DNA of 64,000 nt from the NCBI RefSeq assembly GCF_020523605.1, contig NZ_JAJAQI010000025.1:22806-86805 (forward strand), written 5' to 3'. This DNA is from Roseicella aerolata (GTDB taxonomy: Bacteria > Pseudomonadota > Alphaproteobacteria > Acetobacterales > Acetobacteraceae). Below, one piece after another: positions 55,801 to 63,881 of the stretch; positions within the stretch are counted from its first letter, which is position 1, and each line of letters opens with the position of its first letter. The notes beneath the pieces are model-generated. The model did no database searches and was not told the origin of the DNA. It saw only the letters and a program-made list of their open reading frames with translations. Position numbers and translations under genes: made by a program.

Positions 55801-56794
55801 GGCGCCCGCGCCGCTGCTGGAAGGGCTGGCGGAGATGCTGCGCCATACCCTCGGGCCCGACATCGCGCTGCAGGTCGAGGCACCGGCCGGGCTGCCCGCC
55901 CTGCTGGCCGACCGGGCGCAGCTGGAATCGGTGCTGGTGAACCTCGCCAACAACGCGCGCGATGCCATGCCCCGCGGCGGCGCGCTGGTGCTGCGGGCCG
56001 AGGCGGTGCGCGGGCCGCGGGAGGCGGCGCCCTCGGGGGCGCCATCGGGGGCGCCATCGGGGGCACCGGCCGGGCTCGCCGCCGGCGACTACCTCCGCCT
56101 CTCGGTGGTGGATGAGGGAGAGGGGATGGCGCCGGAGGTGCTGGCGCGCGTCACGGAACCCTTCTTCACCACCAAGCCGAAGGGCCAGGGCACCGGCCTC
56201 GGCCTCGCCATGGCGCGCAGCTTCGCCGAGCAGTCGGGCGGCGGGCTGGCGATCGAGAGCGCGCCGGGGCGCGGCACCACGGTCTCGCTCTGGCTGCCCG
56301 AGGCGCGGGCCGGCGACCGGGCGGCGGAGGTGGCCAGGGCGGCACCGGGCGCGGCAGCGGGCCTGGCGCCCCCGGCCGCACCGGCCGGCGGCGGGCCGGC
56401 CGCGACGGTGCTGCTGGCCGAGGACGAGGTGGAGGTGCGGGAGATCCTCGCCGCCGAGCTGCAGGAGCAGGGCTTCGTCGTCCTGCCGGCCGCGGATGCC
56501 GCGGCGGCGCTCGCCCTGGTGGAGGGCGGGCTGCGGCCGGATGCGGTGGTGACGGATCTGGCGATGCCGGGCGCGCTGGACGGGCTCGGGCTGGTGCAGG
56601 AGGCAAGGCGGCGCCTGCCGCGGCTGCCGGCGGTGCTGGTGACGGGCCATGCCGGCGAGGCGGCGGCCGAGAGCCTGGCGGAGGTGGAGCGCGGTGGCCC
56701 CTTCGCGCTGGTGCGCAAGCCGGCCCCGGCGGAGGTGCTGGTCGAGCGGCTGCGGCGCGTGCTGGGGCGGGAGCAGGCCGGGCTGGAGGCCTGA
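52814..56794 (+). CDS. Hybrid sensor histidine kinase with Cache-like and four PAS domains
   Basis: 1326 residues. A membrane helix at about 38-61 is followed by an extracytoplasmic Cache-like domain to about 312, a second helix at 313-338, and four PAS domains beginning near 396, 512, 640 and 768. HisKA follows with GGIAHDFNNVLQAV (phospho-His934), then HATPase_c with NLANNARDAM and GTGLGLAMA. The receiver domain starts near 1199 with acceptor Asp1248 (VVTDLAMPG) and Lys in VRKPAP. No response-regulator gene is adjacent, so the output partner is elsewhere. A 3x12-bp repeat adds SGAP units between the N and G1 boxes. Confidence 0.92.
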   Translation: MRDSAGPAPATPLPPAWPDRGGPPQAGAPGPGRRGWRLRSLLLALAMALLLPTLALTGAASWQAAEGHRAAAEDRLRDTAKALALALDREIAGITAALTAFATSPAFGPDAAAPDLPVLHAQAHRLAERLGAAVYIARPDGMRLLSTRRPLGTPMPPVNAQALVDRVFATGQPAVGDLVTGSVSGTPTFAIGVPVPGADGRVAWMAGASFEAARMHELLASQGLSPDSFAAVSDAGNILVARSDPLHGTLIGQPIPPANVQRFDGQEAGLYEAVTLDGVARVVAFHAVPSAPGWTLFVAEPAAGFTAAWRAPLLRLAGGGAIALLLGGGLALFAARRILRPVTLLRGHVRAVAQPGARPGAAAADPPPPALVSELDDLRLGFAAAEAALRAREAELASVLESTSDGVFALGPDWRITFINERGAALLAAGRDLAGQLLWEAFPEAVGGAFWQAYHRTMEERVAATAETFYPPLGRRYRAESHPRADGGIVVFFRDVTAEREAAARLAQSEERLRLALEAGRMGIWDWDLVTDRLAWDPRQFELFGLDPAAGQPSGTAVLERVHPADRPGLEASIRAALEADEGTFSHEFRLVLPGGGLRWIGGHGHAVRDAAGRPVRMVGMNFDVTARREAEAALAESEARFRDTFELAAVGIALVGLDGGWLRVNDRLCAILGHAREELLRLTFQEVTHPEDLAADLEQVRALLAGTARTYALEKRYLRGDGRVAWGMLTVSLVRDAAGAPQYFISVIEDISDRKAAEAALAESEARLRLALEAGQVGTFAWKPVTDELVWDERMRALWGLPPGLPVSIETFREGVHPEDLPRVWALVVAALDPASGGSFEAEYRVIGRADGALRHVAAQGRVEFAEGRPLRMIGTVIDVTPMRRATEILAREAEQLERLAEQRARALAASEARLAEAARMEALGRLAGGIAHDFNNVLQAVQGGLKLAERRLADDPAGARRYLALAMDSTARGAAVTGRLLSFARRGELRAEPVAPAPLLEGLAEMLRHTLGPDIALQVEAPAGLPALLADRAQLESVLVNLANNARDAMPRGGALVLRAEAVRGPREAAPSGAPSGAPSGAPAGLAAGDYLRLSVVDEGEGMAPEVLARVTEPFFTTKPKGQGTGLGLAMARSFAEQSGGGLAIESAPGRGTTVSLWLPEARAGDRAAEVARAAPGAAAGLAPPAAPAGGGPAATVLLAEDEVEVREILAAELQEQGFVVLPAADAAAALALVEGGLRPDAVVTDLAMPGALDGLGLVQEARRRLPRLPAVLVTGHAGEAAAESLAEVERGGPFALVRKPAPAEVLVERLRRVLGREQAGLEA

Positions 56795-56976
56795 CGATCG
56801 GGCCGGGAGGCCCGGCGCGGCCCACCGGGATCGCGGCGCGGTCAGCCCCGCCGCGCCTGCCTCATTTGCGGCGGGCCACTGCCGGGGCACGCAGCGAAGC
56901 TTCGTCGGGTGCCCGGAGCGGGCTCAGCGCGGGCTGGCGCCCGTACTGCAGGGATCAGGGATCGGGGCGGTTGGGA

Positions 56977-57579
56977 TCAGGCGTGCCCGGCCGCGCCCGA
57001 GAGCAGCAGCGGGTCCACCTTCAGCTTGGCCATGGCCTGGAACCATTTCCGGTCGCCATCCTCGCCGAAGAGCAGCGCCTCATCCGGCGGGACGGAGAGC
57101 CAGGCATTGGCCTGGATCTCTTCCTCGAGCTGCCCGGGGCCCCAGCCGGCATAGCCGAGGGCGAGGATACCCTGGCGCGGCCCGCCGCCGCCGGCGATGG
57201 CCGTGAGGATATCGACGCTCGCGGTCAGCGCCAGGTCCTCGGTCACCCGCAGGGACTGGTCGTTGGACCAGTCCAGCGTATGCAGCACGAAGCCGCGGCC
57301 GCCATCCACCGGGCCACCCTGGAACAGGCGGATGCGGCGCTGCGGCGGCACCGGCTGCAGGCCGAGCTGGGTCAGCAGTTCGTCGAAGGAGAGCCCTTCC
57401 AGCGGGCGGTTGAGGACGATGCCCATGGCACCTTCCGGCGAATGGGCGCAGAGGCAGATCACGGACTTGGCGAAGCGGGGGTCCTGCATGCTGGGCATCG
57501 CGATCAGCACCTGCCCGCCGAGATATCCCTCCTGCCGGGAGGAGCCCGAGGCCGATCCTGGGCGTGCACGTCTTGCCAT
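56977..57579 (-). CDS. YqgE/AlgH family protein (UPF0301)
   Basis: 200 residues. YLGGQVLIAMPSMQDPRFAKSVICLCAHSPEGAMGIVLNRPL is the family signature, and GGPVDGGRGFVLH and LALGYAGWGPGQLEEE follow. Function is unclear across the family; AlgH in Pseudomonas affects alginate regulation. It starts divergent from the peroxiredoxin gene across 151 bases. Confidence 0.92.
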   Translation of the reverse strand: MARRARPGSASGSSRQEGYLGGQVLIAMPSMQDPRFAKSVICLCAHSPEGAMGIVLNRPLEGLSFDELLTQLGLQPVPPQRRIRLFQGGPVDGGRGFVLHTLDWSNDQSLRVTEDLALTASVDILTAIAGGGGPRQGILALGYAGWGPGQLEEEIQANAWLSVPPDEALLFGEDGDRKWFQAMAKLKVDPLLLSGAAGHA

Positions 57580-57730
57580 GGGACCAAGATGGCGGTGCGG
57601 CGGTGCGGCTGCAAGCGCGGGGGCGCCCCGCGCCGCGACCTGTCACCGCGGGCGCCGGTGACGCCCGCGGTGACAGGACCGGCCGGAGCCTTTACATGCA
57701 TCGGGACCCGAACGAGGGAGGGACCACCAT

Positions 57731-58213
57731 ATGACGATCCAGGCCGGTGACAGCATCCCGTCCGCGAAGCTGATGCAGGCGACGGCGGAAGGCCCGAAGG
57801 AGACCACGACGGAGGAGCTGTTCGGCGGCAAGACCGTCGTCCTCTTCGGCGTGCCGGGCGCCTTCACCCCCACCTGCTCGGCCAAGCACCTGCCGGGCTA
57901 CACCGAGAATTACGAGGCGCTGAAGGCCAAGGGCGCGGATGTGATCGCCTGCATGGCGGTGAACGACGCCTTCGTCATGGGCGCCTGGGGCCAGGCCCAG
58001 GGCGTGGCCGACAAGCTGGTGATGCTGGCCGATGGCAGCGCCGAGTTCACGAAGAAGCTCGGGCTGGAACTGGACCTGACCGCGCGCGGCCTCGGCGTCC
58101 GCTGCCAGCGTTTCGCGCTGGTCGCGAAGAACGGCAAGGTGACGCATGTCGCGGTCGAGGCGCCGGGCGCCTTCGAGGTGAGCAAGGCAGAGGCGATCCT
58201 CGCCGCGCTCTGA
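57731..58213 (+). CDS. Peroxiredoxin, Prx5/hybrid-type (thioredoxin- or glutaredoxin-dependent)
   Basis: 160 residues. The peroxidatic Cys49 is in GVPGAFTPTCSAKHLPG, with VNDAFVMGAWG and the conserved Arg in the C-terminal half (RCQRFALV). It reduces H2O2 and organic peroxides in the cytosol. GAGGGAGGGAC lies just upstream of the ATG. The pairing with YqgE on the opposite strand is seen in other alphaproteobacteria, but function is independent. Confidence 0.93.
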   Translation: MTIQAGDSIPSAKLMQATAEGPKETTTEELFGGKTVVLFGVPGAFTPTCSAKHLPGYTENYEALKAKGADVIACMAVNDAFVMGAWGQAQGVADKLVMLADGSAEFTKKLGLELDLTARGLGVRCQRFALVAKNGKVTHVAVEAPGAFEVSKAEAILAAL

Positions 58214-58344
58214 GCGCGGCGGGCGCGGCCGGGGCGGGGCGGCAGAAATCGCCTCGCGCCCGGCGGCCGTGGGACTATAGTCGGCCGGTGCGCGGCAGGA
58301 CGCCGCGCGCCGGCTTTCCGTTCGGCCGGCGCCCATTCCGGAGA

Positions 58345-58620
58345 ATGCTGGCATTGAATCCCTTCACCACCGCGACCCTCGCCTGGCAGACCGCCTTCGT
58401 CTTCACCCTGCGCAGCCTGCAACTCTGGACCGAACCGGTGGAGGCCCAGGCGCGACTGACCGCCTATGCGCTGGAGAAGCAGAAGGCCTTCGCGGCCGGT
58501 GCCATGGCGGCGGGACAGGCGGCGCTGGCCGGCGCCGCAGCGCCCGCGGTGCTGGAGGCGGCGCTCGCCCCGGCGCACCGGCGGGTGCGGGCCAATGCGC
58601 GGAAGCTGATGCGGGGCTGA
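58345..58620 (+). CDS. Small phasin-like protein
   Basis: 91 residues, Ala-rich amphipathic helices (LAWQTAFVFTLRSLQLWTEPVEAQARLTAYALEKQKAFAAGAMAAGQ) and a basic C-terminus (HRRVRANARKLMRG). The pattern is like short granule-associated phasin-family proteins, but no polyhydroxyalkanoate gene is nearby. The GGAG is only two bases from the ATG; the in-frame TTG at 58354 has better spacing and may be the real start. Confidence 0.6.
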   Translation: MLALNPFTTATLAWQTAFVFTLRSLQLWTEPVEAQARLTAYALEKQKAFAAGAMAAGQAALAGAAAPAVLEAALAPAHRRVRANARKLMRG

Positions 58621-58698
58621 GGCCGCGCCCCATGCCGACGGTGCGGATGCATATTTGAGGTCGCGGAAGTGCCGGCCTTTGCGCCGCGCCGGCGCGGT

Positions 58699-60045
58699 TC
58701 AGCGCCCCGGCGGATCCCGCACGAGGCGGACGAAGGCGCCGAGCAGGCCCAACATCCCCTCGGCGCTCGCGGGCAGCCGCTCGGGCGGCAGGGTCAGGCT
58801 GTCCAGGAAGCGTCCCTCGGCCGTGGTGAGCGTGAGCTCCAGGGTCTCGCCGGCCACCCTGGGGCGGCAGACGACCTCCTCGCCGCCCGCCTCCCGGCGC
58901 GCGGCCTCGATGAACTCCCGGATCTCGTCGAGGCCGCCGAGGTGGCCGCCCGCCTCGTCCAGGAAGCCGGCGATGGCGGCACCGGCCTCGGGGAGTGGGA
59001 CCAGGTCGAGCGGCACACTGCCATCATTCTCCGCGGCGACCTGGCCGCGCCAGCGGTCGAGGGCCCTGGCCCGGCCGCGCTCCTCCGGAGTCTCCTCGTC
59101 ATCCAGCGGCTCCTCCGGGAGCCCGCCCGCCGCCTCGATGACGTCCCAGACCGGGATGCTCCAGTCGACCCGGAGGCCGACCAGCACCCCGAAGCCGTGG
59201 CGTGCCAGGTCGTCGGTGTCGCCCGGCGGCAGATCGGGCGGATCGCGGTCGGCGACGAGGTCGAAGAGGACGCGGCGCATGGCCAGAAGTGACAGTTCCT
59301 CGACGGCACCTGGTGACCGCCAGCCCGGCAGGAATCGCAGCTCCTCCTCCGGCGCGAGGCCGCCGGAGGCGATCAGGCCATCCGCCAGGGCGACGGCATC
59401 CGGGACGGCTCCGGGCGACAGGGCGACCGGCAGCGCCACCAGCTCGGCCCAGCCCGAGGCACCGACAGCGGCAGCCGCGGCGGCGGCCAGCATGCCGGCG
59501 CGCAGCTCGGCGGCATTCTCGTCGCTCTGCCGCTCGCGGATCTTCCGGACCGCGAGGTCCAGGACATCGCCCCGGCCCGCTTCGATCAACTCGCCCAGGA
59601 GGGCCTCGAAGGCGCTGCTCTCTCCGTCCCCGTAGGCCGCAAGCAACTCGTCGGCGACCGGGCCCGGCGCGGGCGGAAAGCGGGGCGGCGGCTCCGGTGG
59701 CGGGGCCTTCAGGCCCAGGGCGCGGAACGCGTCGCCGCCCCGGAGGAGGCGGCCGCGGTCTACCCAGCCCCGGCGTATCTCCGGCCTGTCCTCCCGCCCG
59801 GCCAGCCAGCGCCGGAAGGCGCCGCGGTCGGCGCGCTGGACGAAGACCTCGACGCCTTCCTCGGACATCGCCTCGGCGACGGTCCTGGCGACGGCATTGG
59901 CGGTCGCGACATCGGCCTCGCCTGGGCGGATCGTGTCCAGGGTATCGGCATCGGGGTAGATCGTGACCAGGATGCTGTCGAGGTCGGGCGCGACCTCGCG
60001 GGCGAGTTCCTCGGCCGCCCCGATCCGGTCGTCCTCGTCGTCCAT
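58699..60045 (-). CDS. Acidic protein of unknown function
   Basis: About 448 residues. I do not recognise it. It is rich in Asp/Glu, Ala and Pro, has no signal peptide or membrane segment, and alternates helical regions (DNAAELRAGMLAAAAAAAVG) with Pro-rich linkers (APPPEPPPRFPPAPGP). ATG 60045 is chosen since GGAGG lies ten bases upstream; ATG 60054 is also in frame. It is a long sense-strand gene with no overlapping rival. Confidence 0.7.
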   Translation of the reverse strand: MDDEDDRIGAAEELAREVAPDLDSILVTIYPDADTLDTIRPGEADVATANAVARTVAEAMSEEGVEVFVQRADRGAFRRWLAGREDRPEIRRGWVDRGRLLRGGDAFRALGLKAPPPEPPPRFPPAPGPVADELLAAYGDGESSAFEALLGELIEAGRGDVLDLAVRKIRERQSDENAAELRAGMLAAAAAAAVGASGWAELVALPVALSPGAVPDAVALADGLIASGGLAPEEELRFLPGWRSPGAVEELSLLAMRRVLFDLVADRDPPDLPPGDTDDLARHGFGVLVGLRVDWSIPVWDVIEAAGGLPEEPLDDEETPEERGRARALDRWRGQVAAENDGSVPLDLVPLPEAGAAIAGFLDEAGGHLGGLDEIREFIEAARREAGGEEVVCRPRVAGETLELTLTTAEGRFLDSLTLPPERLPASAEGMLGLLGAFVRLVRDPPGR

Positions 60046-60445
60046 CCCCTGCATGCCTCCGCCTCGCGGGGTCGCTTATGACCTTGGCCCGCGCCCGGCT
60101 CAACGCAGGAGAGGCCAATCCGCCGCCCCGGACGCCCGCAGCGGGGTCTGCGGCGGCGCCTGGGACCGCCCGACGCCGAAGCATCCGCTGCCGCGTTTCC
60201 TGCCGACCGTTCGTGCCAGCCGGCGGTCGTGCGGCAGGCACCAGGCGACGTTCATTATCGGCTGCCCTCGGCGCCCATGACGGCGTTGACCCTGGTGACG
60301 AGCCCCGCCGGCATCTGCCGCGGGACGAGGGCAGGGTGGCCTGGGCGGCGCCGGGGCGGCACCTGGGCCCGGCTTGGACCGAACCGCCCAGGCGTGCATG
60401 GAATCCCAGACCGGGGCTGCGCCCCGGGCATTCGGAGGAAGGACG
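60046..60445. other. 400-base gap before the pirin gene
   Basis: No gene is supported. Short open frames here have no ribosome site or recognisable motif. The pirin and unknown-protein promoters should lie here, since the two genes are divergent. Confidence 0.4.
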
Positions 60446-61429
60446 ATGACCTGGCTGCCTGCCGAGGATCCCACCTGCCCCACGCCGCCGCCCGGCCTGG
60501 AGCTTGTGCTCTTGCCCCGTGCCCATGACATTGGCGGCTTCGAGGTGCGCCGAGCCCTGCCGGCGAAGGAACGGCAGATGGTCGGCCCCTTCATCTTCTT
60601 CGACCAGATGGGGCCGGGCGAGTTCCTGGCGGGCAAGGGCCTGGACGTCCGCCCGCACCCGCATATCGGCCTCTCGACCGTGACCTACCTGTTCGAGGGC
60701 GAGATCCTGCACCGCGACAGCCTCGGCTCGCACCAGCCGATCGTCCCGGGGGACGTGAACTGGATGACCGCGGGCCGTGGCATCGCGCATTCGGAGCGGA
60801 CCGACCAGGGGCTGCGCACGCGTACCAACCGCCTGTTCGGCATCCAGTCCTGGGTCGCGCTGCCGAAGGACGCGGAAGAGACGACACCCGCCTTCGTCCA
60901 CCACCCCGCTGCGAGCCTGCCGCTGGTCGAGGACACTGGCGTGCGGCTGCGGCTGATCGCCGGCGAGGGCTGGGGGCTCGCTTCGCCCGTCGCCGTGTCC
61001 ACGCCGCTGTTCTACGCCGATGCCGCCCTGACGCCGGGCTCGGCCCTGCCGCTGCCCGATGGGCACGAGGAGCGCGCGGCCTATGTGCTGGACGGCGAGG
61101 TGGAGGTGGCGAGCGACAGCTTCGGGCCCGGCCGCATGCTGGTGTTCCGCGCCGGCGACCGGCTGGCCCTGCGCGCCGGGCCGCGGGGCGCTCGCGTGCT
61201 GCTCCTCGGCGGCGCGGCGATGGACGGTCCGCGCCACCTGTTCTGGAATTTCGTCTCCTCCTCCCGCGAGCGGATCGAGCAGGCCAAGGCCGACTGGCAG
61301 GCAGGCCGCTTCGGCAAGGTGCCGGGCGACGAACAGGAGTTCATCCCCCTGCCCGAGCGCGCGGTGGTGCGGGCCGCGAGCCGGCCGTCGGAACCCGGGC
61401 AGGTCGGCGAAGGCTCTCCCACGAGCTAG
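60446..61429 (+). CDS. Pirin family protein (cupin)
   Basis: 327 residues. The metal site is PHPHIGLSTVTYLFEGEILHRDSLG with three His and, downstream, MTAGRGIAHSERT with His/Glu. The second cupin domain contains ERAAYVLDGEVEV. Bacterial pirins act as quercetin 2,3-dioxygenases or modulate enzymes and transcription; the role here is not shown. GGAGGAAGGAC precedes the ATG. The stop TAG belongs to an R1 repeat. Confidence 0.92.
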   Translation: MTWLPAEDPTCPTPPPGLELVLLPRAHDIGGFEVRRALPAKERQMVGPFIFFDQMGPGEFLAGKGLDVRPHPHIGLSTVTYLFEGEILHRDSLGSHQPIVPGDVNWMTAGRGIAHSERTDQGLRTRTNRLFGIQSWVALPKDAEETTPAFVHHPAASLPLVEDTGVRLRLIAGEGWGLASPVAVSTPLFYADAALTPGSALPLPDGHEERAAYVLDGEVEVASDSFGPGRMLVFRAGDRLALRAGPRGARVLLLGGAAMDGPRHLFWNFVSSSRERIEQAKADWQAGRFGKVPGDEQEFIPLPERAVVRAASRPSEPGQVGEGSPTS

Positions 61430-61530
61430 AGCAGATCGCGCAGGGCCGTGAACGACCGGGCGCGTAAAGCTGCTCGAAAATCAGAGAGCACCAGCGGATT
61501 GCGTTCAGATATGAACGCAATCCGCTGGTG
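61428..61530. repeat. R1 repeat, best-preserved copy
   Basis: It starts within the pirin stop (TAGAGCAG), has hairpin B (AGAGCAGATCGCG ... AGCTGCTC), then a perfect 19-bp stem: 61489-61507 (CACCAGCGGATTGCGTTCA) pairs exactly with 61512-61530 around a GATA loop. It is 103 bp long and the type copy for this family in the window. Confidence 0.75.
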
Positions 61531-61631
61531 CCGGGATCCGGCCGCCTGGGAACGGAGCGCTCGCGGATGGGATGAAGTCCCCGAGTGCCGCCGCCTGGCG
61601 ACATGTCACCCGATGAGGATGAGGCCTGGTT

Positions 61632-62747
61632 GTGGAGCGACATGCAGGCAGGACGGACGGGCACGAGGGTGGCGGGGGGAGGCCTGCGCCGGGCGTGCGC
61701 CAGCGATCCTCCGCCGCCACCGGGCCGACCCCGCGCCCGGTGAGCCTCGCGCTCCAGGGCGGCGGCGCGCACGGCGCCTTCACCTGGGGCGTGCTCGACC
61801 GCCTGCTCGAGGACGATCGCATCGCCATCGAGGCGGTCAGCGGCACCAGCGCCGGGGCGATGAACGCCGCCGCGCTCGCGGCCGGCTACGCGCAGGGCGG
61901 TCGGGAGGGCGCCCGGCGCGCGCTCGACCGGTTCTGGACCAGCACCAGCGAGCGCTCGGTCTTCAGCCCCTTCCAGCGAACCCCGCTCGATCGGCTGCTC
62001 GGGCGCTGGAACCTCGACCACTCGCCGGGCTACCTCTGGTTCAACCTGCTCGGCCGGCTGTTCTCGCCTTACCAGACCAACCCGCTCAACCACCACCCGC
62101 TACGCGACATCCTCGCCGGGCAGATCGACATGGAGGCGGTGCGCGCCTGCCGGGCGCTCCGGGTGTTCGTCACCGCCACCAATGTGCGCACCGGGCGCCC
62201 GCGGGTCTTCGGCCAGGAGGACCTCTCGCTCGACGCCCTGCTCGCCTCGGTCTGCCTGCCGCATCTCTTCCAGGCGGTGGAGATCGACGGCGACCCGTAT
62301 TGGGACGGCGGCTACATGGGCAACCCGGCGATCTGGCCCCTGATCTACGGGTGCCAGACCGCGGATGTCGTGCTGGTCCAGATCAATCCGCTGGTGCGCG
62401 AGGGCACCCCGCGTACCTCGCTCGAGATCGACAACCGGATGAACGAGATCGCCTTCAACTCGTCGCTCATGCACGAGATGCGCGCCATCGCCTTCGTGCA
62501 GCGCCTGCTGGAGCAGGACGCGCTGAAGGAGCCGGTTGCCTCGCGCTACAAGAACATGCGCGTCCACATGATCGGCGACGAGGAGGGGATGAGGACCCTC
62601 GGCGTCACCAGCAAGTTCAATGCGGAGCGCGACTTCCTCGAGCACCTGAAGGCCGCCGGCCGTGCCTGCGCGGGGCGCTGGCTGGAGGCGACCTCCGGCG
62701 ACCTCGGTATCCGCTCGAGCGTGAACGTCCGGGAGACCTTCCTGTGA
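61632..62747 (+). CDS. Patatin-like phospholipase
   Basis: 371 residues, cytosolic lipid acyl hydrolase. The oxyanion loop is LALQGGGAHGAF (43-48 for GGGAHG), the nucleophile motif is GTSAG with Ser73, and the catalytic Asp lies in DPYWDGGYMGNP. GTG 61632 is the longest reasonable start; the first 35 residues look unstructured and the true start may be later (for example GTG near 61695). No LPS or secretion partner is adjacent. Confidence 0.88.
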   Translation: MERHAGRTDGHEGGGGRPAPGVRQRSSAATGPTPRPVSLALQGGGAHGAFTWGVLDRLLEDDRIAIEAVSGTSAGAMNAAALAAGYAQGGREGARRALDRFWTSTSERSVFSPFQRTPLDRLLGRWNLDHSPGYLWFNLLGRLFSPYQTNPLNHHPLRDILAGQIDMEAVRACRALRVFVTATNVRTGRPRVFGQEDLSLDALLASVCLPHLFQAVEIDGDPYWDGGYMGNPAIWPLIYGCQTADVVLVQINPLVREGTPRTSLEIDNRMNEIAFNSSLMHEMRAIAFVQRLLEQDALKEPVASRYKNMRVHMIGDEEGMRTLGVTSKFNAERDFLEHLKAAGRACAGRWLEATSGDLGIRSSVNVRETFL

Positions 62748-62758
62748 GCGGCAGGGTG

Positions 62759-62926
62759 CTATGCCGGGCCGCCGCATCGGGCGTGGCGGATGCATCGGTG
62801 ATCGCCAGAGCGGAGCCGGCGGGCCGAGGAAGACCTTGCCCCTGGCATCCCCGCCCAGGCGAGCGAGGAAGCGGAGCAGGCCGCCGCGGCGCCGCCGGCA
62901 ACGACATCACGACGCGTGGTGGTCAT
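62759..62926 (-). pseudogene. Truncated Tat-signal protein fragment
   Basis: A 55-codon frame begins with TTTRRDVVAGGAAAACSASS, a good twin-arginine export signal, and has AAGGAAG seven bases before the ATG. After the signal the sequence turns into Arg/Ser-rich text and stops within 28 codons, so the mature protein seems lost. A remnant of an exported enzyme is likely; a real 55-residue product is possible. Confidence 0.4.
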
Positions 62927-62943
62927 CGCGAGCTTCCTTGCTG

Positions 62944-63052
62944 ATACCTGGCTCATGACGTCGCGGCCTGCGGCCCATGCCGCGAAGCCGAGGCCCGGGG
63001 GGCCGCCGGCGTTCGGGGCAGGACATGCGGCAGCATGTCATGCGCCAGGTAT
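62944..63052. repeat. R2 palindromic element with perfect inverted ends
   Basis: ATACCTGGC (62944-62952) is inverted as GCCAGGTAT (63044-63052), and the arms continue imperfectly (CATGACGT versus ATGTCATG). The interior shares CCTGCGGCCC, ATGCCGCG and GGGCCGCC with 8221-8290. A non-autonomous mobile or structural repeat is likely. Confidence 0.55.
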
Positions 63053-63091
63053 GAGAGGGTGGAGGGGCCAGGCAGTCAACGACGGCCGCGT

Positions 63092-63881
63092 TCAGGCCCG
63101 GATGAAGGTGAGGAGGTCCGGGTTCACCACATCCGCCTGCGTCGTGCACAGGCCGTGCGGGAGTCCCTCGTAGACCTTGAGGGTCCCCCTCTTCAGAAGC
63201 TTCGCCGAGAGCAGCGCGGAATTGGCGATCGGCACGATCTGGTCGTCATCGCCGTGCATCACCAGCGTGGGCACGCCGATGACCTTCAGGTCTTCGGTGA
63301 AGTCGGTCTCCGAGAAGGCCCTGATCCCGTCATGATGCGCCTTGGCGCCGCCCATCATGCCCTGGCGCCACCAGTTGTGGACCACGCCCTGCGCGGCCTG
63401 CGCGCCCGGCCGGTTGAAGCCGTAGAAGGGGCCGCTGGCGATGTCGAGGTAGAACTGCGCGCGGTTGGCTGCGAGTTGCTGGCGGAAGCCGTCGAACACC
63501 TCGGTCGGAAGGCCGCTGGGATTCGCCTCGGTCCTCACCATGATCGGCGGCACGGCACCGATCAGGACGAGCTTTGCCACACGCCCCTGATCCTGACCGT
63601 GGCGGGCGACATAGCGCGTGGCCTCGCCACCACCGGTGGAGTGGCCGATATGGACCGCATTCCTCAGGCCGAGATGCGCCACGACAGCGGCGATATCGGC
63701 GGCGTAGTGATCCATGTCGTGCCCGTCGCCGACCTGGCTTGAGCGACCATGGCCGCGCCGGTCATGGGCGACGACGCGGTAGCCCTTGTCCAGGAAATAA
63801 AGCAACTGCGCATCCCAGTCATCGGCGCTCAGCGGCCAGCCGTGATGGAAGACGAGCGGTTGGGCATCCTTGGGGCCCCAG
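63092..63881 (-). pseudogene. Non-haem chloroperoxidase-type alpha/beta hydrolase, N-terminus lost to an IS
   Basis: The frame reads [25 protein letters not shown] into [16 protein letters not shown], then the elbow GHSTGGGE (Ser), [10 protein letters not shown] (Asp) and LPHGL (His), so the triad is intact. The usual start, about 15-20 residues before the WG, is absent. Instead the frame meets the IS21-like end at 63881/63882 and runs into a stop with no ATG. An internal start at 63805 would omit the oxyanion strand. The gene is probably inactive. Confidence 0.72.

Larger units (their letters stand above)
62748..63091. other. 344-base region with a signal-peptide fragment and the R2 repeat
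   Basis: Apart from the orphan Tat-signal fragment (62759-62926) and the R2 element (62944-63052), I see no gene here. Confidence 0.4.

Noticed and set aside
52658..56890. A 1410-codon open frame antisense to the hybrid kinase
   Set aside because: Its His/Arg/Gly-rich translation has no domain; such frames arise from GC-rich third positions opposite a real gene.
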